A stretch of 64,000 bases of DNA, from the NCBI GenBank assembly GCA_900491605.1, contig UESW01004356.1, positions 527,297-591,296 of the forward strand, in the 5' to 3' direction. Below the pieces are notes generated by a model that was not told the origin of the DNA, did no database searches, and worked only from the letters and a program-made list of their open reading frames with translations. The stretch comes from Calamus simplicifolius (taxonomy: Eukaryota; Streptophyta; Magnoliopsida; Arecales; Arecaceae). The position numbers and the translations under genes were made by a program. This document shows, one piece after another, positions 35,330-45,259 of this stretch. Each line of letters opens with the position of its first letter. Position 1 is the first letter of the stretch.

Positions 35330-37357
35330 AAACATCAACCAATTTTGTTAACATATTATTGAAGTCGTATTGCACGATCGTCAAACTCTTCTCAAATGAG
35401 GCTTTAATGTCATTATGCTGCAACTCAATCAAACTATGTATTTTTGTCTAAGATGATTTGAAATTCCCTTGGCTTGATCCAAGCTGTCTTTTTAGCCTTG
35501 CATGTGCACTTTCAGCCCTAGAAAAGTAAATAAAATTTAATAAAAGGGAGATAATAATTACGTAATTAAATTATAAATTCCTAAATTTATCGATTCCTTC
35601 TTATACCTATTAGTTGTCAAATTCCCATAGTGCCTACATGTGTCCGTCCATGCTGCGACAAATCTTTCCTTGTACTTGCTCAGCCAAGTTTCTGACACAT
35701 ACCGTAAAGCATCTGGGTAGGTAGCAAACTCTCTCTGGAGTTTTGTCGAGTGATCATTATACTCATCTTCTGTGGTCGACAACATAAGTATATTCCAAGT
35801 CATTATAAACTTATCACATTTCTCCTTTGTTTCAAATAACCTTTTACACTAGGCCAAAACATTCCTACTAATATGCCATCTACATAGCAAATGTGTTGCC
35901 GTAGGAAATACCCTCTGAATTGCATTCAATAAAGCCAAGTCTCTATATGTGACTATCACCTCAGGCAGAGCATCATTGTCCATGACACTGCGCAATCTCT
36001 CTAATGCCCATGTATAGTTATCTTCTCGCTCAGAGTCCATATACACAAAAGCAATAGAAAATGTCAGGTCAGTTGATGTCACCCCGATAATCTCTAAGAG
36101 AGGAAGACCATATCTATTCGTCTTGTAAGTGCAATCCATTATCAACACACGAGGAAATGCACGTAACAAGTTTATACTGCCAGGGTATGCCCAAAACAAG
36201 TCACGCACAGCATCAGACTTGATACAATTCCTATGCCACTCAATGTATTTACACTCAGATAATTTACCAAGAAGATGTTGCATCTGAGATCTCCCAGCAA
36301 TCTCTACAGCCTTGCACTTCTGCCGTGCATTGTAAATTGTCTTCATTGTCGTAACATTGAGGGCATCCCTTTGCTTCAAAGTAGATAAAATGTCCTTAGG
36401 CCGAACCAAACTCTTCGACATCTCCACTAGTATTGTAGTCTCCTGCTTAGATAATCGTCCCGCATATGAGTGCCCCTCGAGATGCTTTGCAGCTGGATGA
36501 TTGTGCACACCGCAAATGACTGTTAACATCCAATCATCTGCAGTGTCCAATTTCTTCCCTCTTAAGGCAAAAGGATATCCACACTTCTTAGTGCTACTGG
36601 TCCTGGTCTTTGATCCCTTTTCCTTGATGTGTTTACTTTTGCAAGTACCACTCCTCTCGCAAGAAAAAATAATTCTTGGTTTCTTAACATTGCTGCCCGA
36701 ATCGGATTTTTTAATAATAACGACAAATCCATTCCTCTTTCTGACTTCCCGACACCAATTACACATTTCTTCTCTACTTTTGAATATCTATAAAATAAAT
36801 AGTTTTATGTTGGTAGACAATTTTAAACATTGCTCAGTCAAATAATCAAAATAAATGCAATTAAATTTTACCTCGTAAGTTGTAAATTCATTTGTGTAAT
36901 CCATTACACAATCGGAGCCAATCACGCTGCATTCGGTCGAAGCATCGTCCTGCACGATCAAATAATAAATTTTAACCCTAATCAAAATTAATCAAAACAA
37001 AAATAAAAAAAACACTATGTTCGGCCACTCAGGGCCGAACAGAAATCTTCGGTTCAACCCTGTGTGGCCGAACATATTTCTTTTGTTCGGCCCTGTGTGG
37101 CCGAACAGAAGATTTCTATTCGGCGACATAGGGCCGAACAGAAGAATTTCTTCATCCGAACAGAAGAAAGAATTCTTATGTTCGGCACTAGTGTGCCGAA
37201 CATATTTAAGTTGTTCGGCCCAGTGTGGCCGAACAGAGCTAACCTGTTTGGCCACACAGGGCCGAACAACGCACAAACCGGAAAAAAAAATGAAGACGGG
37301 AATATAAGCTAACCTTTGTGACTTAGCACCTTCATAAATTATTAATTGGTTGTCCAT
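35330..37357 (-). pseudogene. MULE/FAR1-like transposase gene, decayed
   Basis: Four exons with GT-AG borders are visible on the minus strand: 37314-37357 (MDNQLIIYEGAKSQ), 36872-36949 (STECSVIGSDCVMDYTNEF), 36787-35607 and 35517 to about 35330 (RAESAHARLKRQLGSSQGNF). Exon 3 carries a FAR1-type DNA-binding region (CGYPFALRG, VICGVHNHP) and a MULE transposase domain (IMDCTYKTNRYGLPLLEIIG, then CRWHISRNV). It may derive from a Mutator-like element; no terminal inverted repeats were identified. Two in-frame TAGs (35849-35851 and 35448-35450) end the frame. The second expected acidic residue is Tyr: IVTYRD, where the family has TDR(E/D). The protein would therefore be truncated and catalytically dead. 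Confidence 0.82.
37015..37272. repeat. Array of TTCGGCC...GGCCGAA hairpins in intron 1
   Basis: About seven 20-22 bp imperfect palindromes (type TTCGGCCACACAGGGCCGAA; one is GTTCGGCACTAGTGTGCCGA plus AC), separated by 10-25 bp AT-rich spacers. The array lies wholly in intron 1 of the MULE-like gene. It is open on both strands only because of its composition. Confidence 0.78.
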
Positions 37358-38600
37358 TGCTTGATTTAAGATTGAAATTACTTCAATCGATGATCCAACG
37401 ATAATCCGAAGTGAGGGAGGTGGGAGGATGATCGCACGGGCTCTGGGGCTGTTTGAGGGAGGAGAGGGGCTATTTAGGATTAGGGATATTTTGATCCTAA
37501 AATTTTAGGGGTAAAAATATCATTTTTTTTATATGGCATGAGGGGGGGCTCCTCAGTTAAAAACGCTGGTCAAATAGAACTTCCATTCGTTGCTTTTACT
37601 TTACGTCCCCATCAACGAGTCCCAAACTTTTCATTTGTCGCCGGTTAATGACTTGAGCCTTCTCTCTGTGGTCCTTGTACGCTAAAAAGTCATCCAAAAT
37701 TTAACGTATCCATTCTTCTTCAAACTTCTAACCTATAAATCAATAAATTTTCTTTTTCTTTTCTTTTCAAACTCCAGGTCACAAGACTTGTGGTGCACAT
37801 ATGGACTTTTTTCCTAGCCAAAATTTATCAAATAATGGAATCGCGAGATTGAGTAGCAAAATACAAAGAAAATGTTCTTTATAATTGCTAAGTATGGTTA
37901 TGGTAGAATATTTTAACATTTTCGTAAATATATCTATATTCATTTTTTTAAATAAAAAATATTTCTCATAACATGTCACTACTGATCTTGATGTTTTTTG
38001 AATAACTTGACACTGCCTAATCATAAAAATCTCTAACTCCATCTCAACGCTATTGCTCTAGCTCCACTTAAATAATTTTACTTAGCTAAATCTTTAAACT
38101 TATCTATAATATTACAAAATTTATTTAAATTCAAATATAATATTTAATCTCTTTGCTCTCGTGTTCATCTTAAACATGAATCCAGCAAACAATCGAGGTA
38201 GAAACTCAACATAATTACATGCAGAAGATGCGAGATAATTATTAGATGGATTACTACCATCTTTCATAGAGTAACTTCAAATGACTACTCTAAAATTATC
38301 ATTTGATCCAGCGATATCAAATCTATCCTCCATGATATGTATTCACGATCATCCTAAAATTTTGCTTTTGAACTAAGATTTAAGAATAAAAAAATATGGT
38401 TATTAAAAAAAGGTTTAATTAGAAAACTCTACTATAATTTAATACAACAAGATTCTCTTTTGATGGTACAATATAATATATTATTATTATAGTATAAATA
38501 TAATATAATAAAAAAATATCATAATATATTATTTTTAAATTAAAAATAAAATTATATATCCCCTTCTCTCCCTTTTTTTTTAATTCATCCTCCGCCTTTA
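37358..38600. other. Intergenic, upstream of two divergent genes
   Basis: No gene seen. The stretch at about 38390-38560 is very AT-rich (TATAATATATTATTATTATA). A pyrimidine-rich CCCCTTCTCTCCC tract at about 38558-38570 lies just before the ORF at 38606 and may be a promoter element (plant Y-patch-like) or, on the other strand, a polypurine tract. Undecided. Confidence 0.4.
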
Positions 38601-38605
38601 TAGGG

Positions 38606-40158
38606 ATGGCGTCATCGCTTCGCGAGCTCAGGCAGGCGGCCACTAGGAAGAGGAAGGCTACGGGGGATGAGACCCTTGCCGAGAGAAGGGCCGTTGCCAA
38701 AATCCCAAGGAGGACCGAGGCGGGGAGGGCCGAAGCGGGGAAGGCCGACGCGGGGAGGGCCGACGCGGGGAGGGCCGACGCGGGAAGGGTCGACACTGGA
38801 GGGGCTAAAGTTGTGAAGCCCCTGCGCGCTAAGATTTTGAAGAAGGGCGACCCTAGAAGGGCCGACGCTGGGGAGGCCGATGCTAAAAGGGCCAAAACCG
38901 TAGAATCTCCGCATATGTGTGAGGCGGCCAGAGCCCAAGCCGACGAGCCCGCCAAGATAGATACGGTAAGGGCCGAGGCCGACGAGGAAGTAGGGCGGAG
39001 CCAACTAGAAGGGAGATCTTCAGTTCCAGCTCCTCCTGTCATCCTGCTCGATCCTTCTCCTGAGAAGGTCGCAAGAGCGCCGTCACCCTTGCCCAAAGCC
39101 GTGGAGACGGAGCAAGTTCCTGCAGCAATAGGGCCAACTCCAGCAGCTATCCTGCCCCCCGTGGGGGCAACAGCCGAAGCGCCTCCACCAGTCAATGGGT
39201 CGGAGGCGGCAGAATCAGAGACAAAATCCGCCTCCACGGACCCCGTGCCAAGGGAAGGGAGGGGCGTCGATCCTTCCTTCCAATCACTGTTGGCGAACCA
39301 CAGCCGCTGGCCCGAACGGGCCTTAGAGGAAGCATCTGTGGTGGAAGTGCAAGAGTTTCTCCGGCATCAAGGGAGAGCCACCTTCTTCCGCGAGGCGTCT
39401 GTGGCACATCTCTGGGTGAGCCTCTGCTCAATTATCGTTTTTCCTCTTTGCTTCATTTGTTTTATTTTGCTTTTTAATATTGACATTCCCTTTAGGCACT
39501 GAACTCTCTAATCGCTATAAGGAATCTTTGGACCCTGAGCGATACTGCTATCGATCAAGCGCGGGAGGAGATGTTATCACTCCAAGCCATGGCAGAAAAG
39601 GAAGAAATGGCTCTGGAGGATACCCGGTCCACCCTAAAAGGCGAAGCCGAAACCAACCGACTGAGAGCCGAGAAGGCTGAGTACGCGCCAGAAGTTGCCC
39701 AGCGTCGTGCAGCCAACGAGCTGGATAACGCTCAGGCGGCCGAGGAAAAGCAAAAGATGCCCGAGGAGAGGCTGAAGGTGGTGGAATCAGAAATGTGCAT
39801 CCTGAAGACTCGATTGGATTCTGCCTCCATTGAAATAGACGTAGCTAAAGAGGTCGTCCGCCAGTCCGACGCCAAGATTGTCGACTTGGAGACGGCGGTG
39901 ATTGAGGCCAAGAGGGAGGCCGTAGAGTCCGAGCAGAGAGCCCTCGAGGCGAAGGAAAGAGCTGCAAAGGCCATAGAGGATTTCAGAAAGTCTAAAGCCT
40001 TTGATAAGGAGCTAGCCGAATCAGCGGTGTTTGCTTATAATGCTGGCTTCCAAGATTGCAAGGACAAAATCCAGGAACTCTACGACCTGGAGGACATTGA
40101 AGGGCTGAAGCCAGATGACGTCCCTGAAGACGATGACCGGGCCCCGAATAACCCTTAA
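38606..40158 (+). CDS. Intact two-exon coiled-coil ORF antisense to Tat-like element
   Basis: Exons 38606-39415 and 39496-40158, joined by an 80 bp intron with GT-AG borders in phase, give about 490 codons without a stop, starting MASSLRELRQAATRKRKATG. The N-terminal half is basic and Ala/Arg/Asp-rich, with a short repeat (RADAG several times, residues about 35-55) and a nuclear-signal-like RKRK. The C-terminal half (AIDQAREEMLSLQ onward) is a long charged coiled coil ending in an acidic, proline-containing tail. Proteins of this kind are annotated in plants as putative gypsy-type transposon proteins and occur as antisense ORFs of Tat/Grande-like elements; that match is from general knowledge and composition. 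It is the only undamaged multi-exon ORF in the window. A T tract at about 40170 follows. Confidence 0.65.
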
Positions 40159-40399
40159 TAGTTTGTCTGTTTTTTTTTTTTTTTTTTTGTATTGCTCTAA
40201 GCCCGACTCAGGTCGGCAATTTTGTAACCTTTTAGCCATCAATGAATGTTTTAACCCTCATTGCGCGCCTTTGGTTATAATCAGCTTTAATTGTGTAAGC
40301 TGTCGTGAATCACCAACCAATGGTGCCTCGTCAGATAGGCTACGCGAAATATGATTGTGAGCCGAAACATTGTCCCAGATACCAACACAGGGAGCCAAC

Positions 40400-41092
40400 T
40401 TTTGGTGCCGACGCGGGGTGCCGGTCTTTAATGCCGACGCGGAGCCGGTCTTTGGTGCCAATGCAGAGCTGGTTTTTGGTGCCGACGCGGAGCCGATCTT
40501 TCATGCCGACGCGGAGCGATCTTTAATGCCGATGCGGAGCCGGTCTTTGGTGCCGACGCGGAGCCGATCTTTGGTGCCGACGCGGAGCCAGTCTTTTGTG
40601 CCGATGCGGAGCCGGTCTTTGTTTACCGACGCGGAGCTGATCTTTGTGCCGACGCGGAGCCGATCTTTGTTGCCGATGCGGAGCCGGTCTTTTGTGCCGA
40701 CGCGGAGCCGGTCTTTGTTTGCCGACGCGGAGCCGGTCTTTTGTGCCGACGCGGAGCCGGTCTTTGTTGCCAATGCGGAGCCATTCTTTGTTTGCCGACG
40801 CGGAGCCGGTCTTTTGTGTCGACGCGGAGCTGGTCTTTGTTACCGACACGGAGCCGGTCTTTTTTTTGCCGACGCGGAGCCGGTCTTTTGTGCCGACGCA
40901 GAGCCGGTCTTTGTTTGTCGATGCGGAGCCGGTCTTTTGTGCCGATGCGGAGCCGATCTTTGTTGCCGACGCGGAGCCGGTCTTTTGTTTGCCGACGCAG
41001 AGCCGGTCTTTGATTGCCGATGTGGAGCCGGTCTTTTGTGCCGATGCTGAGCCGGTCTTTGTTGCCGACGTGGAGCCGGTCTTTTGTTGTCG
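40400..41092. repeat. Minisatellite GCCGACGCGGAGCCGGTCTT
   Basis: About 28 units of 22-29 bp with variable T/G spacers (TTTGTTT, TTGTT, TTTGTG). All long frames here on both strands come from the repeat. It lies between the integrase tail and the antisense ORF of the Tat-like element. Confidence 0.88.
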
Positions 41093-41169
41093 AACATACT
41101 CATTCGAAAATAAGTGAACATTTCGAACATTCATTTATCAAATAGATTCAAATTAATGACGATAGCACC

Positions 41170-41320
41170 TTACTGGTAATACCGGCGTAAATTGTCGGCG
41201 TTCCAAGTGCGAGGGAGCGGTTTCCCGTCTAGCTCTTCAACTTTGTACGCCCCGTGGTGAAGTGCCTCCTTGACACGGTATTGTCCTTCCCATTTGGGTG
41301 CCAGCTTGCCCCCCAGGAAA
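41170..41320 (-). pseudogene. Integrase C-terminal remnant
   Basis: The minus strand reads HGAYKVEELDGKPLPRTWNA followed by DNLRRYYQ and a stop at 41170-41172, the conserved end of Tat-lineage integrases. The junction with gag lies at about 41312-41325, where the gag-side frame (ERTIAMISWGA) meets the integrase side. Everything between in a full element has been lost. Confidence 0.75.
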
Positions 41321-42850
41321 TCATAGCTATGGTCCTCTCCGTTGGAGCATTGTCCACGCCGGCCGGAAGTATCGGGGGCACTGATGGACCCGAAGTGCGA
41401 AGGTTTCCTCTTCGAACGAATTTGCCCAGGTGACCCTGTTGAACCAGCTCCTCAATGACTTTTTTCAGATGTCGGCAGTCCTCGGTGTCGTGACCATAGT
41501 CCCGGTGGTACCGGCAGTAAAACTCCTTATTGCGGGGGGTCCAAGACTTCAACGGAGCCGGGCGCTTGAAATATGGTTCCTCCTCGATCTCCAACAGGAT
41601 GTGAGATATGGGAGCCATGAGGGGGGTGAATTGCTCCTTAGGAACAAACGTCTGTGGTCGGCGATCTGAGCGGTATGGAGGCTCAGGCTTCCGAGGTCGT
41701 GCACCGGCGTGATCAGTAGGCGGTGGTTTCTTACTAGTGTTCTTGTCAACTTCCCTCCTGGAAGAATCCGCCTCGTCGGCGCGGATGTACTTCTATGCTC
41801 GGCTCAGAAGCTCGGCATAAGAACTCGGAGGCTTTTATCCAGAGAATAAGCAAACCTAGATGGGCGAAGTCCTCGTTTCAGGGCCAAAGTGGCTACGGAG
41901 TCTTTCATGTTGTACACCTCCAACGCCGCTTCCTTAAATCGAGCGACAAAATCCTTCAAGGTCTCTTCGCTCCTCTGCTGGACAGCAAAGAGGCTATCAG
42001 CCACTCATGGGATCTTTCGACAGGCATCAAAGTGGGCCAGGAAAGATCGCTCGAGTTGTCGAAATGAATTGATGCTGCATGGAGACAGGCGGGAGTACCA
42101 CGCGCGTGCCGCCTTGCGAAGGGTGGCCGGAAAAGTGACACATAAAAGGGAGTCCGTCGCTCCCTGGACCTGCATGAGGACCTTGTAGCTTTCCAGGTGG
42201 TCCAGGGGGTCCGTCGTGCCATCGTATGGATCCAGTTGGGGGAGACGGAGCTGAGGCAGGACCGGTTCCTTCATGATATGCCGGGAAAATGGGGGACGAC
42301 GCTCATAATCCGTCCCGTAAGGATCAGCAATCCGGCGGCTAAGCTCCTCCAACCGTTGATGGTACTCATCGAGCCTTTGCTCGGCCCGACGAGTAGTTTT
42401 CCTGAGGGCGCCATCTCGGGATGAATCGGAAGAAGAAGCTGAAGAAGATCGCCGGTGCAAAGAACACGCCCGCCTGGACTCTCTCTCCTCCGGCCGGTGG
42501 TGGGAACGACCGGAGTGGCGAGAGGGGGACCGCCGTCGCTTCGAGGTCCCTCGGTGATGAGGTTCGGGGGGTGAGCGGTGGGAGACCCCAGGTGGGGTCC
42601 CGCCTTGGTGAGACTGGACTGTCCCCCGTACCCCTTCATCGAGCACAGGGGGTTGAGATGCAGCAGCCAAACAATGCTCTTGCAGCCCCCGGACCATTGT
42701 CATCAGATCCTGGACCTGGTTGGCCAGAACCTCGAGCCGGTCAGGTCGGCTTATCTGCGCAGGGGCGGAACATGAAGATTGGCCTCCGAGTGCTCAGCCC
42801 GTGGAATGCGCTCCGCGGCTTCACTGGATGACGCCTCCTATGCTCGTGTA
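41312..42850 (-). pseudogene. Tat-like gag, frameshifted
   Basis: Gag forms the particle and binds RNA. The minus strand has a basic, RS-rich N-terminal region, then the gag core (DPYDGTTDPLDHLESYKVLM, AARAWYSRLSP), ETLKDFVARFKEAALEVYN (41804-42004), and a CRYHRDYGHDTEDCRHLK finger (about 41480-41530). A first ATG near 42860 reads MVTTRA and then stops. The main frame is interrupted at about 42003, where a TGA precedes VADSLF, and again near 41800. The protein would not be complete. Confidence 0.78.
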
Positions 42851-42924
42851 GTCACCATTGTTTCCCTCGCAAAATTGGTGGGGTCATAGGGAGAACTTTC
42901 ATCTTCCTCCCGTGCGAACTGCCC

Positions 42925-42943
42925 CCTTCCTGGCGCGCCAATC
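42925..42943 (-). other. Primer binding site of Tat-like element
   Basis: Minus strand GATTGGCGCGCCAGGAAGG directly follows the LTR end GGCAGCAACA. The element at 53756 has GATTGGCGCTAGAGGAAGG in the same place. The primer tRNA was not identified. Confidence 0.65.
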
Positions 42944-43840
42944 TGTTGCTGCCAAATCACTTGCGATGAACGTCGGGTGAGCTGAGATCTCCGCGGGCCT
43001 TCGAGGATGCAGAAAGGTTGCCGTCTTCCTTCTAGAGCCTGCAAAAAGTCCCGGACCGGTGGTTCCGGTGGGGACCCTTCGACGCCCAAGTCAGTGGGTT
43101 GTAGAACAGGAATGTTGTATATCAGTAGAACTTGAAAGAGAGAGAGAGAGAGAGAGATCCCCCTCGCATTGAGCTCGGGTCCTCTTTTTATACCTGTCTG
43201 GGGTCTCGTTTACCTCGTTCCGTTGGAACCGTCGAATCTTCCTCGTTAGGATAAGTTTCACCGAACGGCAAGTGGTTAAGCCGTTGCTGGATGAGGGCCG
43301 CTTGTAGCGGTAACTACTGAACGAGCTATCACTTGCCCGTGATTTCAACGAGCGAGGTGCACGGCAATAGACCTTGAATCACGGAATCTGTTGTATGAGA
43401 CTGGTCATTGTGCATGTGAAAAAGCACTGGAGGCCGATGCTGGAGGCCGGAGCCAAAGTCCAGCGCTGGAGGCCGTCGCTGGAGGCCGGAGCCAAAGTCC
43501 AGAGCTAGAGGTCGTCGCTAGAGGCCGAAGCCAAAGTCAAGCGCTGGAGGCCGACGCTGGAGGGCAGAGCCTAGGTCCAGCGTTGGAGGCCGTCATTGGA
43601 GGTCATCGCTGGAGGACGACGCTGGAGGCCGGCGCTGGAGGCCGGAGCCAAAGTCCAGCACTGGAGGCCGTCGTTGGAGGCCGAAGCCAAATTCCAACGT
43701 TGAAGGCCGTCACTGGAGGTCAGCGCTGGAGGCCGACGCTGGAGGCCGATAATGGAGGCCGAAGCTGGAGGCCGACGCTGAAGGCCGACGTTGGAGGCCG
43801 GAGCTAGAGGCCGGCGCTGGAGTTCTATCTCTGGGTTTTG
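42944..43840 (-). repeat. 5' LTR (partial call) of Tat-like element
   Basis: The inner end is at 42944 (minus-strand ...GGCAGCAACA). A minus-strand TATA box (43185-43192, TATAAAAA) and a downstream GA microsatellite (about 43134-43156) fit an LTR promoter and leader. The outer part contains the GGAGGCCG minisatellite. The true outer boundary may lie beyond 43840; no mate LTR was found to fix it. Confidence 0.55.
43430..43830. repeat. Minisatellite GGAGGCCGACGCT in the LTR
   Basis: Units of 12-15 bp (GGAGGCCGACGCT, GGAGGCCGGAGCC) grouped into larger units of about 60 bp with AAAGTCCAGCGCT. Related in core sequence (GGCCGACGC) to the other two arrays of this element. Confidence 0.8.
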
Positions 43841-45254
43841 CTGTCACATCATTATTTTCGAAAATCGTGCAAAAGATAATACTACCCAGGGGAAACGGCC
43901 AGCCGTATCAGCCAGTACTGAAGTAGCCAATCCCTATTGGTGGAATTGGAATGTGGTGGCTAACTTGATCAAAAGACCGAGTCTAGAATTAAACTCTATG
44001 CCCTTAAGACAAATTCGTCCCGCGTATGTGCTTACGGATTTATGACGATTATCTCTCAGGATACAACGGTCTTCTTCTAATGAAAGCAGCTCTTGGAAGC
44101 ACTCTTACGTTTGATTTGATTAGATGTAATCAAGAGACATGAAGAAAGGGGCTTATCGGCTTTCGATATGCTAATCGGTGCATTGATTTGAAGATCACGC
44201 TATCTATACACTATGCTGATCGGTGCGTATATATACATCGTTTCAAGATTCGATCTGCTAATTAGCGATCGGATGCATCGATCGAGTGCGCTGATCAGCG
44301 AACGAGTGTGTATCTATACGTTGTTTCAGTGATCGGGTGCATCAATCAAGTGCACTGATTAGCGATTGGGTGCGTTAATTGATCAACACCACCGTGATCA
44401 CTTGATTGCCCCGATCAGGTGTGATCATATCGATCGGTTCGCCAATCGATCAACACTGCTCCACTATAATCAATGATGATCTCATCCCCTCATCGTACGA
44501 TCTGTATTCAATTATCCTTAATCGTCGTATCTTCATAATTATGAAAAAAAAATTAGCTTCTTACAAGAATGTGCACGTGTGAAGTGAAGTACGCCTATAA
44601 AGTGCCCATTGCATTCTTCACACCCCCAAATGCACAAAAATAAGAAGGGGTTTACACATAAAGTGAATAGGCCTTCTTATAATTTTCAATGTCAAGGTTT
44701 TCAATTTCTCATTCAAAATAATGGGTTTGAAAGACCCATTTCCAACAATCTCATGAAGCGAACGATACGTAAGATTAAAATAACATGCTCATCGTATCCC
44801 AAAAAGATCATGATTCCATATCCAATTCAAACAACGTAGAACCACCCAAAAAATATATATTAAAAAAAAAAAATCAGAGAGAGATCCGTAAGAATCAAAA
44901 GATAAGGAAATGGGGAAGAGAGAGACGATCGCATACCCGGGGATAGGATGTTGGACGGCGCCGGCGATGTATATAAAAGAAATGGACAGGAGAGTCGCAA
45001 GTGAACGGGACGGGGACGGGCGATTTATAAATCCAAGCGACGTGGCGAGTTTTGGACCGGGGAGGAGAATGCCGGTTGGGCTCCTCGTTGCCGCCTGGCT
45101 TGAACTCCAAAGGAGGGAAAATGAGGCCGCCCAAGTTGCACGGTGGTTGAGTTCGATGTTCGCCGTCACAAGGAGATGCAGCTATGCAGCCGAGGATTAA
45201 GAAACTATATAAAAGAAATATAGTTTGATACCATGATGGGCTTTGTTTTACTCG
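43841..45254. other. Intergenic between two retroelements, no gene assigned
   Basis: A GATCGG- and GATTAGCGATCGG-rich stretch at about 44200-44480 is weakly repetitive. A TTTATAAAT box with a CGACGTGGCG G-box-like motif lies at about 45022-45052. The open frames near 44900-45200 on both strands do not resemble a known protein. Confidence 0.4.
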
Positions 45255-45259
45255 CCTTG

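Larger units (their letters stand above)
38606..43840 (-). mobile_element. Tat-like Ty3/gypsy deletion derivative, minus strand
   Basis: On the minus strand the order is LTR (43840 or beyond, down to 42944), PBS, gag (about 42850-41320), integrase C-terminus (41320-41170), a minisatellite (41090-40400) and the antisense ORF region. Protease, RT, RNase H and most of the integrase are missing. No second LTR was found left of 38600, so the element appears truncated there, and the outer LTR boundary beyond 43840 was not determined. It shares the PBS-adjacent GATTGGCGC sequence and a CTGACTTGGGCGTCG LTR motif with the element at 53756-60213. Confidence 0.72.

Noticed and set aside
40370..41134. 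Frames of 130-226 codons with ADAEPVF-like repeats
   Set aside because: Direct translations of the ~24 bp minisatellite; both strands are open.
42410..42840. Plus-strand frame at 42421-42831 as a gene
   Set aside because: It is antisense to the gag core, which has clear family motifs on the minus strand.
44895..45200. Host gene from the 80-126 codon frames on both strands
   Set aside because: No recognisable domain, and frames on both strands conflict; kept only as a possible promoter region.
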